Source: Salmonirosea aquatica (lineage in GTDB: Bacteria > Bacteroidota > Bacteroidia > Cytophagales > Spirosomataceae). From it: DNA of 64,000 nucleotides. How positions within the stretch are numbered: the stretch's first letter is position 1; every line of letters begins with the position of its first letter. The position numbers and the translations under genes were made by a program. The notes below the pieces were generated by a model, which was not told where the DNA came from, did no database searches, and was given only the letters and a program-made list of their open reading frames with translations. The stretch is from NCBI RefSeq assembly GCF_009296315.1, contig NZ_WHLY01000002.1:3826501-3890500 (forward strand), in the 5' to 3' direction. Below are positions 26,808-34,904 of the stretch, one piece after another.

Positions 26808-28091
26808 TTAGCTAACGTCTTGCTCGGCCAGCTGTTGCTCTACGCGCCGGATCACGGCCTCGGTCGCGCCGGTATGCTCCTGCACATACCTACGGCCCAC
26901 ATGGCCCCGGGAGGTACGTAGGAGGGGATCTTTTAGCAAATCTTCCAGTTTTCGCTGAAATTCATTCGTATCGGCCACCGCCCAGGCGCCTCCCTGGGCC
27001 ACAAGATCGACGGCCTCCTGAAATTTATAAAAACTCCGATTTCCAAACAGAACAGGCAGGCCAAAAGTCGCTGCTTCCAGGATATTGTGAAGTCCCGCGC
27101 CGAATCCGCCCCCGATGTAAGCTACCTGCCCGTAGCGGTACAGTGACGATAACATGCCTACATTGTCAATGAGCAGGTACTGAGCGGCTGGGGATGAATG
27201 GGCCGCAAAGCCGGCAGCCTGGTAAGCTGAGTAACGCAGGGTTTTTCCAGCCAGTGTCTGCTCCCAGCGGGCCAGTTCCGTTTCCTGAATTTCGTGGGGC
27301 GCTATAATGACTTTAAGGGGCGTTTTTAGCTGATTGAGAGCCGGAACGATAACTGCCCGGTCGGCTTCCCAGGCCGAACCCACGATCAGGCAAGGCCCAT
27401 CCTGCACGAAACTCGCGATTTCGGGTAGGGTTCGGGTACTATCGGCGATTTGCTGTACCCGGTCAAAACGGGTATCACCGGCCACGGTTACCTTTTCGTA
27501 GCCAATGCCTCGAAGCAAGGCGGCGGATGCTTCATTCTGCACCAGAATGTGATCGAAGCAGTTCAGAAGCTGTCGGTAGAAACCACCATACGGCTTGAAA
27601 AACAGATAGTGAGGCAGGAATAAAGTCGAAAAGGAAAGGATGATAGCCCCGGAAGGTTGAAGTGCGTGGAGGTAATTGTACCAGAATTCGTACTTGATAA
27701 AAAAGACCAGACGCGGCCGAAGCAACTGCACCAAACGCCGTGCGTTGGTGGGTGTATCGTTGGGTAGGTAGGAAATGTAATCGGCTTGGGCATAGTTTTT
27801 TCGTACCTCATACCCTGAGGGGGAAAAGAAAGTTAAGAAAATAAAATAGTCGGGATGTCGACTGCGGAAAGCTTCGATTACCGGCCGCCCCTGCTCAAAT
27901 TCGCCCAATGAAGCTGCATGAAACCACGCCACCGGGCGCCCATCGATCAAAGCCGGCAATTCGGTGTGCAGACGTTCCATCAGGTTGTGGCGACCATTTA
28001 TCCACTGACGGGCTTTGGGATGGAAAAAAGAGGCCAGACGCATGAAAAAGGCGAAGCCCCGAATGAAGATATTATACAGGAAAGCAGACAA
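26808..28091 (-). CDS. waaA: 3-deoxy-D-manno-octulosonic acid transferase
   Basis: 427 residues. This GT-B (GT30) inner-membrane enzyme adds Kdo to the lipid A precursor in LPS synthesis. The N-terminal anchor is FLYNIFIRGFAFFMRLASFF. The signature AWFHAASLGEFEQGRPVIEA contains the catalytic Glu; YEFWYNYLHAL and the C-terminal GGFGAGLHNILEAATFGLPV nucleotide-sugar motif are present. It shows that the organism makes Kdo-containing LPS. No other LPS genes are adjacent. Confidence 0.95.
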   Translation of the reverse strand: MSAFLYNIFIRGFAFFMRLASFFHPKARQWINGRHNLMERLHTELPALIDGRPVAWFHAASLGEFEQGRPVIEAFRSRHPDYFIFLTFFSPSGYEVRKNYAQADYISYLPNDTPTNARRLVQLLRPRLVFFIKYEFWYNYLHALQPSGAIILSFSTLFLPHYLFFKPYGGFYRQLLNCFDHILVQNEASAALLRGIGYEKVTVAGDTRFDRVQQIADSTRTLPEIASFVQDGPCLIVGSAWEADRAVIVPALNQLKTPLKVIIAPHEIQETELARWEQTLAGKTLRYSAYQAAGFAAHSSPAAQYLLIDNVGMLSSLYRYGQVAYIGGGFGAGLHNILEAATFGLPVLFGNRSFYKFQEAVDLVAQGGAWAVADTNEFQRKLEDLLKDPLLRTSRGHVGRRYVQEHTGATEAVIRRVEQQLAEQDVS

Positions 28092-28160
28092 GGAACGTAC
28101 GGAAAGTTTTTACAAAATTAGTCAATCTACTATTAAACAGCAGTCAAAACAACTGGAACT

Positions 28161-28493
28161 ATGAAAGCGCAACCAAATGAACCCGCCGGATTCGAAACCC
28201 TGACCGAGGCACTGGAAGACCTCAAAGAACGGGGGTACCTCTATGATTTTAATATGGTTTCCAATGGATTACAAAGTAGTGTCGACGGAGAAGTGATTCA
28301 TCTGTCCCCAAGCGAATTCGAAATTGTGGAGGTACATCGGTTTGAGGGACCGTCTAATCCTTCTGATAACGCCATTCTTTACGGCATCGAATCCAAGGGT
28401 GGCTTGAAAGGCAATCTCGTGAGTGCATACGGGGTGTATGCTGATACTTTATCGGCTGAGATGATTCAAAAACTGGATACCCGGCAACTGTGA
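28161..28493 (+). CDS. Conserved small protein of Bacteroidota, unknown function
   Basis: 110 residues, soluble, acidic. It contains ALEDLKERGYLYDFNM and the conserved core SPSEFEIVEVHRFEGPSNPS, then AILYGIESKGG and SAYGVYADTLSAEMIQKL. I recognise this as a widespread short family in Bacteroidota that databases sometimes label as phosphoribosylpyrophosphate synthetase. The length and lack of PRPP motifs do not support that label. It is divergent from waaA by 69 bases. Function is unknown. Confidence 0.8.
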   Translation: MKAQPNEPAGFETLTEALEDLKERGYLYDFNMVSNGLQSSVDGEVIHLSPSEFEIVEVHRFEGPSNPSDNAILYGIESKGGLKGNLVSAYGVYADTLSAEMIQKLDTRQL

Positions 28494-28687
28494 TGCAATA
28501 GTATGGTAGAGGCTGCGGTGAACTGTTTGTATGTTTATGTGTTTATTGGATGAATTGGCCGGAAAAGGCAAGGCTATCTTTTTCCAAAGGAAACAAAGAA
28601 AAAAGCAGTACCTCCCGCTCGAGGCATTTTGAGAAATGGTAGGCCAGCCTTCTGATAAACAAAAAAAAACTAACAGATCAACAAAAT

Positions 28688-29041
28688 ATGAATTGGAATC
28701 CCCTAACGGATGAAGCACAACTGGAAACTATCCGGCAAGAATCATACCTACATCCGGTCATGATTTTTAAGCACAGTACCCGCTGCTCAATCAGCTCCAC
28801 GGCTTTGGCCCGTATACAAAGAAGCTGGAATGAGGCAGAAGCCGGTGATATGGTACCGTACTATCTCGATTTGATTGCCTACCGTACCCTGTCAGGCCGG
28901 GTGGCCTCAGAATTTGGGGTACCTCATCAGTCGCCCCAGGTACTGCTCCTATCGAAAGGTGAATGTGTGTACGATGCTTCACATTTCGAGATAAGCTTTG
29001 CCGAAATCAGCCAGCAACTGGAAAGTATCGAAGCCCAGTAA
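28688..29041 (+). CDS. ytxJ: Bacillithiol-system redox protein YtxJ
   Basis: 117 residues with a thioredoxin-like fold and a single active cysteine in PVMIFKHSTRCSISSTALAR, the YtxJ (DUF2847) signature. Family proteins are monothiol bacilliredoxin-like proteins that co-occur with bacillithiol, so its presence suggests the organism makes bacillithiol. The gene is preceded by about 190 bases with no other feature and followed by a strong terminator. Confidence 0.92.
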   Translation: MNWNPLTDEAQLETIRQESYLHPVMIFKHSTRCSISSTALARIQRSWNEAEAGDMVPYYLDLIAYRTLSGRVASEFGVPHQSPQVLLLSKGECVYDASHFEISFAEISQQLESIEAQ

Positions 29042-29054
29042 ATTCAGAAAAAAG

Positions 29055-29103
29055 AAAAAAGGGCCGGGTGAGGAAAATAGCTTTCCTCACCCGGCCCTTT
29101 TTT
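29055..29103. terminator. Bidirectional terminator between ytxJ and the OsmC gene
   Basis: A stem of about 22 bp (29055-29076 with 29082-29103, loop 29077-29081) has a GC-rich core, A-rich left flank and T-rich right flank. It serves the convergent genes on both strands and reaches the OsmC stop codon. Confidence 0.93.
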
Positions 29104-29531
29104 TAGGCTTCCTGGGCAACGCCCCACGAAAAGGACACTGCTTGCTCGATGTCAGGGTGGAGGCTAAGGGCTACCGGGCAGGTATAGGCGGCCCGCTCAA
29201 GGCGTTCCTGTTGTTCCTGGGAAAGCGGTGTGTCCGATACCATGTTTAAGTGGACTTCAATGCGCGAGATTCTGCGCGGTGCATCAGTGGACATACCCTT
29301 GGTTATATCCATCTCCGAGCCTTTCAGGTCGATGCCGTCGCGGCGGGCGGCTATTCCCATGATCGTCATCATGCAGCTTCCCAGGGCTCCCGCCACCAGA
29401 TCGGTAGGAGAGAAGGCTTCTCCCTTACCCTGGTTATCGATAGGTGCGTCCGTCAGAATTTGGGTGGAAGACTGTAGGTGCGTAGCCTGGGTACGTAAAT
29501 CGCCTAAATAGTCGGTTTTTATAGTTGGCAT
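29103..29531 (-). CDS. OsmC family protein
   Basis: 142 residues from the ATG at 29529-29531 (MPTIKTDYLGDLRTQATHLQ); the longer reading to 29558 adds an unlikely hydrophobic N-terminus. The two redox cysteines of the OsmC/Ohr fold are in VAGALGSCMMTIMG and AAYTCPVALSLHPDI, and the family motif GKGEAFSPTDL is present. These proteins are thiol peroxidases acting on organic hydroperoxides. Placement beside ytxJ (convergent) may reflect thiol redox functions, but they are not co-transcribed. Confidence 0.9.
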   Translation of the reverse strand: MPTIKTDYLGDLRTQATHLQSSTQILTDAPIDNQGKGEAFSPTDLVAGALGSCMMTIMGIAARRDGIDLKGSEMDITKGMSTDAPRRISRIEVHLNMVSDTPLSQEQQERLERAAYTCPVALSLHPDIEQAVSFSWGVAQEA

Positions 29532-29660
29532 AGGATTGTGGTTAATAAAAAAGAACATAAATTTATAAAAAACCGTTAAAGAGATACGTTAATGAACATC
29601 CGATTGAATAAAATTCTCTATTTTCACTTGCTGAACGCTTTCGGAACACCCCAATTTATC

Positions 29661-30419
29661 ATGAGAAGTAAAGATTACATGCTACTGGCAGGGCTCCTGT
29701 TCGTACTGACCACTCCGGCCTGGGCGCAACGCCGTACGGAACAGGATACCGATATTGAAAAATACAACTCCCTTTCGTCCATTGGCGTTACGACCAACAC
29801 CAACTCAGGCATCTTGGGCGGGGTTGTCCTGCGGAACTCCAAGTCTCTGCCGGGTACCCTATTCGGTAAGCAGCAGTTCCGCTACCTTGCTCTGGAGATA
29901 GTCAATGTCAAACACCCCAAGGAGCTCTCTTCCCAAAATTTCGTGACCGGTTCGCGCTTTACCTATGGCAAGCAGAATTATCTGTTTGTACTCCGCCCCG
30001 AATACGGCCGTGAACTTATGTTCTTCAACCGTCATGCCGACGAGGGTATATCGATCAGTGGCGTTGTGGCGGCAGGACCCTCCATAGGTTTGGAAAAACC
30101 CTATATCGTTCAGTTTCAGACTCGTCCGGGCGTAATTGTTTCCGAGCCGTATGATCCGATCAAGCACGCTCAGTCTGAGCTCATCATTGGTTCGGGTAGC
30201 TTTTTTCAGGGCTTTGATAAAGTGAAAATCGTCCCCGGACTGCACCTAAAAACCGCCCTTACCTTTGAGCTGAGCGCCTTTCGTGAAAATATGACGGGGC
30301 TAGAAATCGGTTTTCTAGCCGAGGCATTCTCCCGGAAAATCATCATCATGCCCGCCGCTGAAAACCGTAGTTTTTTCACGTCGGGGTACGTGACGCTTTA
30401 CTTTGGTAACAAGAAATAA
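29661..30419 (+). CDS. Exported protein, predicted outer-membrane beta-barrel
   Basis: 252 residues from the ATG at 29661, which gives a signal peptide MRSKDYMLLAGLLFVLTTPA cleaved near WAQ; an upstream ATG at 29592 adds 23 residues before it. The mature part has alternating aromatic and hydrophobic strands (FRYLALEIVNVK, LFVLRPEYGRELMF, ISGVVAAGPSIGLEKPYIVQ) and ends with SFFTSGYVTLYFGNKK, consistent with a small outer-membrane barrel. I recognise it as the type of conserved hypothetical protein common in Cytophagales, with no assigned role. It lies in tandem with lipA. Confidence 0.75.
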   Translation: MRSKDYMLLAGLLFVLTTPAWAQRRTEQDTDIEKYNSLSSIGVTTNTNSGILGGVVLRNSKSLPGTLFGKQQFRYLALEIVNVKHPKELSSQNFVTGSRFTYGKQNYLFVLRPEYGRELMFFNRHADEGISISGVVAAGPSIGLEKPYIVQFQTRPGVIVSEPYDPIKHAQSELIIGSGSFFQGFDKVKIVPGLHLKTALTFELSAFRENMTGLEIGFLAEAFSRKIIIMPAAENRSFFTSGYVTLYFGNKK

Positions 30420-30444
30420 ATCAGGTCAAGGCCCTGATTTGCGG

Positions 30445-30472
30445 TTGAGTTGTTACATTCTCAATACTTTTG
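30445..30472 (+). promoter_or_regulatory. Promoter for lipA (TTG-N17-TACTTTTG)
   Basis: TTG at 30445-30447 and TACTTTTG at 30465-30472, 17 bases apart, fit the Bacteroidota primary-sigma consensus. Transcription would start near 30479, giving a leader of about 70 bases before lipA. Confidence 0.6.
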
Positions 30473-30551
30473 TGGTTAGTATAGAAAGCAGGAATTGTGG
30501 CATCGCCATCCTTAATCTGACTGCTGATTCCTGTAAGCCGATAGCTCTGTT

Positions 30552-31429
30552 ATGATAGAATTACCTGTAATACCCTCCGAACGTAAAAAACGTCCCGACT
30601 GGCTGCGCGTAAAACTGCCGGCCGGTCCTGATTTCCTGCGGGTACGCCAACTGGTGGATACCTACAAACTTCATACGATATGCGAAAGCGGCAGCTGTCC
30701 CAATATGGGCGAATGCTGGGGCGCCGGCACGGCTACCTTCATGATTCTGGGCAATGTATGTACCCGGAGTTGTAGCTTCTGCGCCGTAGCTACCGGCCGT
30801 CCCAATGAGTATGACACCGACGAACCAAAGCGTGTAGCGGAAGCCATTCGGCTTATGGGTGTTAAGCATGCTGTGATTACTTCGGTGAATCGCGATGAAC
30901 TGAAAGACCGGGGAGCTGAAATATGGTACCAGACGGTACGGCAAGTGAAAGAGCAAAGCCCCGCCACGACGATTGAAACGCTTATTCCCGACGTGAAAAA
31001 CAACTGGGATGCTCTCCTGCGTATGATCGAGGGCGGGCAGGAGGTAGTGTCGCACAACATGGAAACCGTAGAACGGCTATACCGGGGGTACGTCCGCAGG
31101 CTAAGTACGCCCGCAGCCTGGAACAGATTCGCCGTACCAAGGAAGCCCGTCAACGTACAAAGTCAGGCATCATGCTGGGACTGGGAGAAACCCGGGAAGA
31201 GGTGTTCAAGGCCATGGACGATCTGGTGGAGAATGGTCTGGATATTCTGACACTCGGACAGTACCTGCAGCCGACCAAAATGCACCATGAAGTGATCGAG
31301 TGGATCACGCCCGAACTGTTCGACCTGTACCGTGAGGAAGGCCTGAAACGGGGCTTGAAGTACGTGGAATCAGGCCCGCTGGTGCGCTCCAGCTACCACG
31401 CCGAGCGGCATGTCAATGTACCTATCTGA
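30552..31429 (+). CDS. lipA: Lipoyl synthase LipA, with a frameshift
   Basis: A radical-SAM enzyme inserting two sulfurs into octanoyl groups on lipoyl domains. The N-terminal frame has the auxiliary-cluster motif [12 protein letters not shown] and the radical-SAM motif [10 protein letters not shown], then [14 protein letters not shown]. At the G5 run 31084-31088 the frame is lost. The continuation ([20 protein letters not shown], then [10 protein letters not shown] and finally [11 protein letters not shown]) is in the next frame. Restoring one G gives [10 protein letters not shown] and a normal protein of about 292 residues. As written, the product would end with 50 unrelated residues. LipA is needed for pyruvate dehydrogenase unless lipoate is scavenged, so a sequence error is the likeliest cause. 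Confidence 0.93.
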
Positions 31430-31454
31430 GTGGATGGTTCGATTTTTTATAATG

Positions 31455-31498
31455 AAAGCCCATGTCCGTAACAGGATGCGGGCTTTTGGTTTTTTTTC
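31455..31498 (+). terminator. Terminator after lipA
   Basis: AAAGCCC (31455-31461) pairs with GGGCTTT (31480-31486), with an inner TCC/GGA pairing, followed by T-rich sequence including an eight-T run ending at about 31497. Confidence 0.85.
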
Positions 31499-31579
31499 TC
31501 TGAATCAGTAGATTAATCCCATGGATCACAAGTGTTTGCAGGAAGCCAATAGCCACCATCCACCAGCCATTGGTCATCT

Positions 31580-32737
31580 ATGAAACGCTACGACTATATT
31601 ATTGCGGGCGGCGGATTGGCCGGGTTGAGCCTGGCCTACTATATGAATCGGTCAGTACTTCGCAACAAGAGTATCCTGATTATCGAGAAGGACGAAAAGA
31701 AAAAAAATGACAGAACCTGGTGTTTTTGGGAAAAAGAGGGACAGGGTACCTTCGACGCCATAGTCTTTCGCAAATGGCAACAGGCTTATTTTTATGGTGG
31801 CGGTTTCGAGAAAAAACTGGATTTGGGAGAGTATACTTACAAATGGATCAAAGGACTGGATTTCTATGATTTTGTTCGCACCGATCTTGCCTCTAATCCG
31901 AACATCTCCTTTCTGACTGCTACCATCGAACGCCTCACCGACACAACCGACGGAGGATTTGTGATTACGGATTCCGGGCAGTTCATTGCCGACTACGTAT
32001 TTGACAGCATAACGCCGCTTTCGCTCGAAAATGAGAAACGGCATAACCTCCTTCAGCATTTCAAGGGCTGGGAAATTACCACATCGAATGCCACTTTTGA
32101 TCCTACCTGCCCTATCATGATGGACTACCGGGTTGAGCAGGAGGGGATCGGAGTACGGTTTGGCTACGTTTTACCTATTTCTGCCAACCGGGCGCTGGTG
32201 GAATACACCGTTTTTTCTGATACCTTGCTGCTCCCCGAAGAATACAGTCGGGAACTCCATACCTATATACGGGATTTCCTGAAAATTACCGATTTTAACA
32301 TCGAGGATGAGGAGTTTGGTGTGATTCCGATGACTGATGAACGCCCCAAAACTTCCAAGCGGAATCACGTCATCCGGATCGGTACCTCGGGAGGTTATGT
32401 CAAGGCTTCCACGGGTTACGCATTCAGCCGTACCCAACGCTTCACGCAGGAATTGGTGAGCCAGCTACTGACGGCCGGGAAGCCACTGTACCCCAAACGG
32501 ACGATACGGCAGAACTTCAAACGATTACTCGACAGTACGTTGCTCAATGTGCTGCTGAAAGAGCGTCATTCGGGAAAGGACATATTCACCCGGCTCTACC
32601 AGCGTAATCCGACGCCCCGGCTGTTTGCTTTCATGGATGAAGATACCTCGCTATTGGACGATCTGCGGGTTATGGTTACGGTACCTTTATGGGCTTTCAC
32701 CCTGGGAATGTTTGATGCGCTGATGAAGCGGTTCTGA
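31580..32737 (+). CDS. crtY: Lycopene beta-cyclase (CrtY type)
   Basis: 385 residues with an N-terminal FAD/NAD-binding GxGxxG-like motif (YDYIIAGGGLAGLSLAYYM), the very characteristic NDRTWCFWEKE, and the mid and late motifs MDYRVEQEGIGVRFGYVLPI and IGTSGGYVKASTGYAFSRT. It cyclises lycopene ends to beta-rings in carotenoid synthesis, so the organism is probably pigmented. No other carotenoid genes are adjacent. It is downstream of the lipA terminator and separately transcribed; 1 kb further lies metK. Confidence 0.93.
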   Translation: MKRYDYIIAGGGLAGLSLAYYMNRSVLRNKSILIIEKDEKKKNDRTWCFWEKEGQGTFDAIVFRKWQQAYFYGGGFEKKLDLGEYTYKWIKGLDFYDFVRTDLASNPNISFLTATIERLTDTTDGGFVITDSGQFIADYVFDSITPLSLENEKRHNLLQHFKGWEITTSNATFDPTCPIMMDYRVEQEGIGVRFGYVLPISANRALVEYTVFSDTLLLPEEYSRELHTYIRDFLKITDFNIEDEEFGVIPMTDERPKTSKRNHVIRIGTSGGYVKASTGYAFSRTQRFTQELVSQLLTAGKPLYPKRTIRQNFKRLLDSTLLNVLLKERHSGKDIFTRLYQRNPTPRLFAFMDEDTSLLDDLRVMVTVPLWAFTLGMFDALMKRF

Positions 32738-33170
32738 CTTATATCCTATTGGACAGAATAGGAAAACAGAGGTACGGCTATTTCTTGCGAAATTAATATT
32801 TTGTTTTGCCTAGTTGGTTGTTTGACAGGCGATTATATGAATCCGTTATCTATTTGCCTAGTGCCAACGATTCAAAATTTGGTTAATTTCTCAAAAAAAT
32901 TCAATTTTGCATCTGCATCCAGAAGCTTCGGCGGAAGCGCCAACCGGGCTGAACACCACGGTGGTACAGGAACGATGTGGGTTTGACGGAAGAACTGGCA
33001 GCCGAATGGTAGCCATCCTCTCTTTCTAAAAGCCAAAAAGTTCATCCTCCCGCCTTACTTTCTGGACCCAAGCTAACTGGTTTCTTTTGAAAGCCAGTGT
33101 TCGAATCCAGTATGTAGTGTATCACTGTATCAGTTCCAGTCACTTTCCATTTTCAACTGTCAACTAATTT
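32738..33170 (+). promoter_or_regulatory. Long metK leader with candidate promoter and structured RNA
   Basis: A gap of 433 bases before metK. A promoter-like pair, TTTG at 32878-32881 and CAATTTTG at 32902-32909 (20 apart, one mismatch to TAnnTTTG), would give a leader of about 255 bases. It contains small hairpins: GCTTC/GAAGC at 32925-32938 and self-complementary ACCACGGTGGT at 32955-32965. Short strings (CATCCAGAAG, GCCAACCGGG) recall parts of the S-box SAM riboswitch, but its core elements are not all present. A 61-codon ORF (32801-32986) has no features of a gene. Two TCAACT(G) units sit at 33153-33165, five bases before the metK ATG. Confidence 0.35.
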
Positions 33171-34451
33171 ATGCCTTATTTATTCACTTCGGAGTCTGTG
33201 TCGGAAGGACACCCCGACAAAGTAGCCGATCAGATTTCGGACGCCCTCATTGACAACTTCATGGCGTGGGATCCCAGTAGCAAGGTGGCCTGCGAAACCT
33301 TAGTTACTACGGGTCAGGTAGTGCTGGCTGGTGAAGTAAAAACCAATACCTACCTGGATGTGCAGAAAATTGCCCGGGAGGTAATCCGCAAGATTGGCTA
33401 CACCAAAAGCGAGTATATGTTCGAGGCCAACTCCTGCGGTATCTTATCCGCCATTCACGACCAGAGCGCCGACATCAACCAGGGCGTAGATCGCGCGGCT
33501 GAAAGTCAGGATTTTGAGTCTAAGGCCAACGCGCAGGGCGCCGGTGACCAGGGCATGATGTTCGGTTATGCTACCCGCGAAACCAGCAACTACATGCCGC
33601 TGGCGCTCGATATGGCGCACAGCATTTTGAAAGAACTTTCCCATATTCGCAACAACGAACCCGAACTGATCCCCTACCTCCGGCCCGACGCTAAATCGCA
33701 GGTAACGATCGAATACGGTGACGACAACGTACCCCAGCGCATCGATACCATTGTGGTGTCGACGCAGCACGATGATTTTGCCAGCGAGCAGGATATGCTG
33801 GAGAAAATTAAGTCCGATATTATTTCCTTTGTCATTCCCCGGGTAAAAGCCACACTGCCGGAGGAATTGCAGAAACTATTTACCGACGACATTACCTACT
33901 ACATCAACCCTACTGGCAAATTCGTGATCGGTGGACCGCACGGAGATACGGGACTGACGGGCCGCAAGATTATTGTGGATACCTACGGGGGCAAGGGTGC
34001 CCATGGTGGTGGTGCTTTCTCGGGCAAGGATCCTTCCAAAGTAGACCGCTCGGCGGCCTACGCTACGCGGCACATCGCCAAAAACATGGTGGCTGCCGGC
34101 CTGTGCGACGAAGTGCTGGTGCAGGTTTCGTACGCCATCGGGGTAGCCAAGCCCTGCGGACTTTTCGTGGATACCAAGGGTACCTCCAAAGTGGATCTGA
34201 ACGACGGGGCCATTGCCCGCAAAATCGAGGAAATCTTCGATATGCGTCCCTACGCCATCGAGGAGCGTCTGAAACTGCGTAATCCTATTTACTCCGAAAC
34301 GGCCGCCTATGGCCACATGGGGCGGGTCAATGAAGTAGTGAAGAAGACCTTCAAAGGCGCCGATGGTACCGAAAAAGAGGTAGAAGTAGAACTGTTTACC
34401 TGGGAGAAACTAGATTACGTCGATAAGATCAAAGAAGCGTTTGACTTGTAA
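33171..34451 (+). CDS. metK: S-adenosylmethionine synthetase
   Basis: 426 residues, with the family landmarks [19 protein letters not shown] (ATP and metal site) near the start, [12 protein letters not shown] in the middle, and [20 protein letters not shown] with the phosphate-binding Lys. It makes S-adenosylmethionine from methionine and ATP. Length is slightly above the E. coli enzyme (about 384), as in other Bacteroidota. It is monocistronic with its own terminator; the long leader could regulate it. Confidence 0.97.
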   Translation: MPYLFTSESVSEGHPDKVADQISDALIDNFMAWDPSSKVACETLVTTGQVVLAGEVKTNTYLDVQKIAREVIRKIGYTKSEYMFEANSCGILSAIHDQSADINQGVDRAAESQDFESKANAQGAGDQGMMFGYATRETSNYMPLALDMAHSILKELSHIRNNEPELIPYLRPDAKSQVTIEYGDDNVPQRIDTIVVSTQHDDFASEQDMLEKIKSDIISFVIPRVKATLPEELQKLFTDDITYYINPTGKFVIGGPHGDTGLTGRKIIVDTYGGKGAHGGGAFSGKDPSKVDRSAAYATRHIAKNMVAAGLCDEVLVQVSYAIGVAKPCGLFVDTKGTSKVDLNDGAIARKIEEIFDMRPYAIEERLKLRNPIYSETAAYGHMGRVNEVVKKTFKGADGTEKEVEVELFTWEKLDYVDKIKEAFDL

Positions 34452-34480
34452 GCGTCATAGTATAGCGTTCGATATTTGCA

Positions 34481-34516
34481 AAAAAGGCCGGTAGATCAAT
34501 TCTCCGGCCTTTTTTA
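34481..34516. terminator. Terminator after metK
   Basis: AAAAAAGGCCGG (34481-34492) pairs with CCGGCCTTTTTT (34505-34516), with a 12-base loop. It is symmetrical, so it also serves the minus-strand small membrane-protein gene that converges on it. Confidence 0.93.
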
Positions 34517-34523
34517 TGCGTCC

Positions 34524-34823
34524 TTACTCGCGAATATAGATTTTTATACCCCCAATGCGCCCCGCAACGAAGTTATAGACAACGGCAGATAAAGCACCTG
34601 ATATCATACCTACCACGCCATATATAATAGGTACCAATATCACAAAGAAGATACCACCTCCAAAAACAAGTCCGCGCTCGTAGCCTCCTAACGACTTGCC
34701 GGTGAACGGCATAGAAAGCACCGAGAAAAATAAAAGGCAGAACAATAGGCTGACCACAGCCATGACAGTTCCGGCCATGAGGGCAACGGAGCCCACGTCG
34801 AAACGGGTGATTTCTTTTTTCAT
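34524..34823 (-). CDS. Small two-helix membrane protein (DUF3566-like)
   Basis: 99 residues with two membrane helices: VALMAGTVMAVVSLLFCLLF (about 13-32) and GGGIFFVILVPIIYGVVGMI (about 55-74). It ends with VVYNFVAGRIGGIKIYI. The layout, including a terminal NxxAgxxGGIkv-like motif, resembles DUF3566 transmembrane proteins. Its function is unknown. It sits between the metK terminator and murF on the minus strand, with an 81-base gap to murF. Confidence 0.75.
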   Translation of the reverse strand: MKKEITRFDVGSVALMAGTVMAVVSLLFCLLFFSVLSMPFTGKSLGGYERGLVFGGGIFFVILVPIIYGVVGMISGALSAVVYNFVAGRIGGIKIYIRE

Positions 34824-34904
34824 AAAAGTCGTAGAGTTTAGAAATAAAAAAAGGAAGGGTCATGTAGAACCGTTCCCAAAATACGCTATTCTTTAAGATT
34901 TACC

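Noticed and set aside
32801-32986. 61-codon ORF in the metK leader
   Set aside because: No family resemblance, no start context, and the candidate metK promoter lies inside it; treated as non-coding leader.
32910-33010. SAM (S-box) riboswitch
   Set aside because: Only scattered short similarities; the full core (GGGA, GAA-CC, GGTGC order) cannot be recognised, so it is listed only as a possibility.
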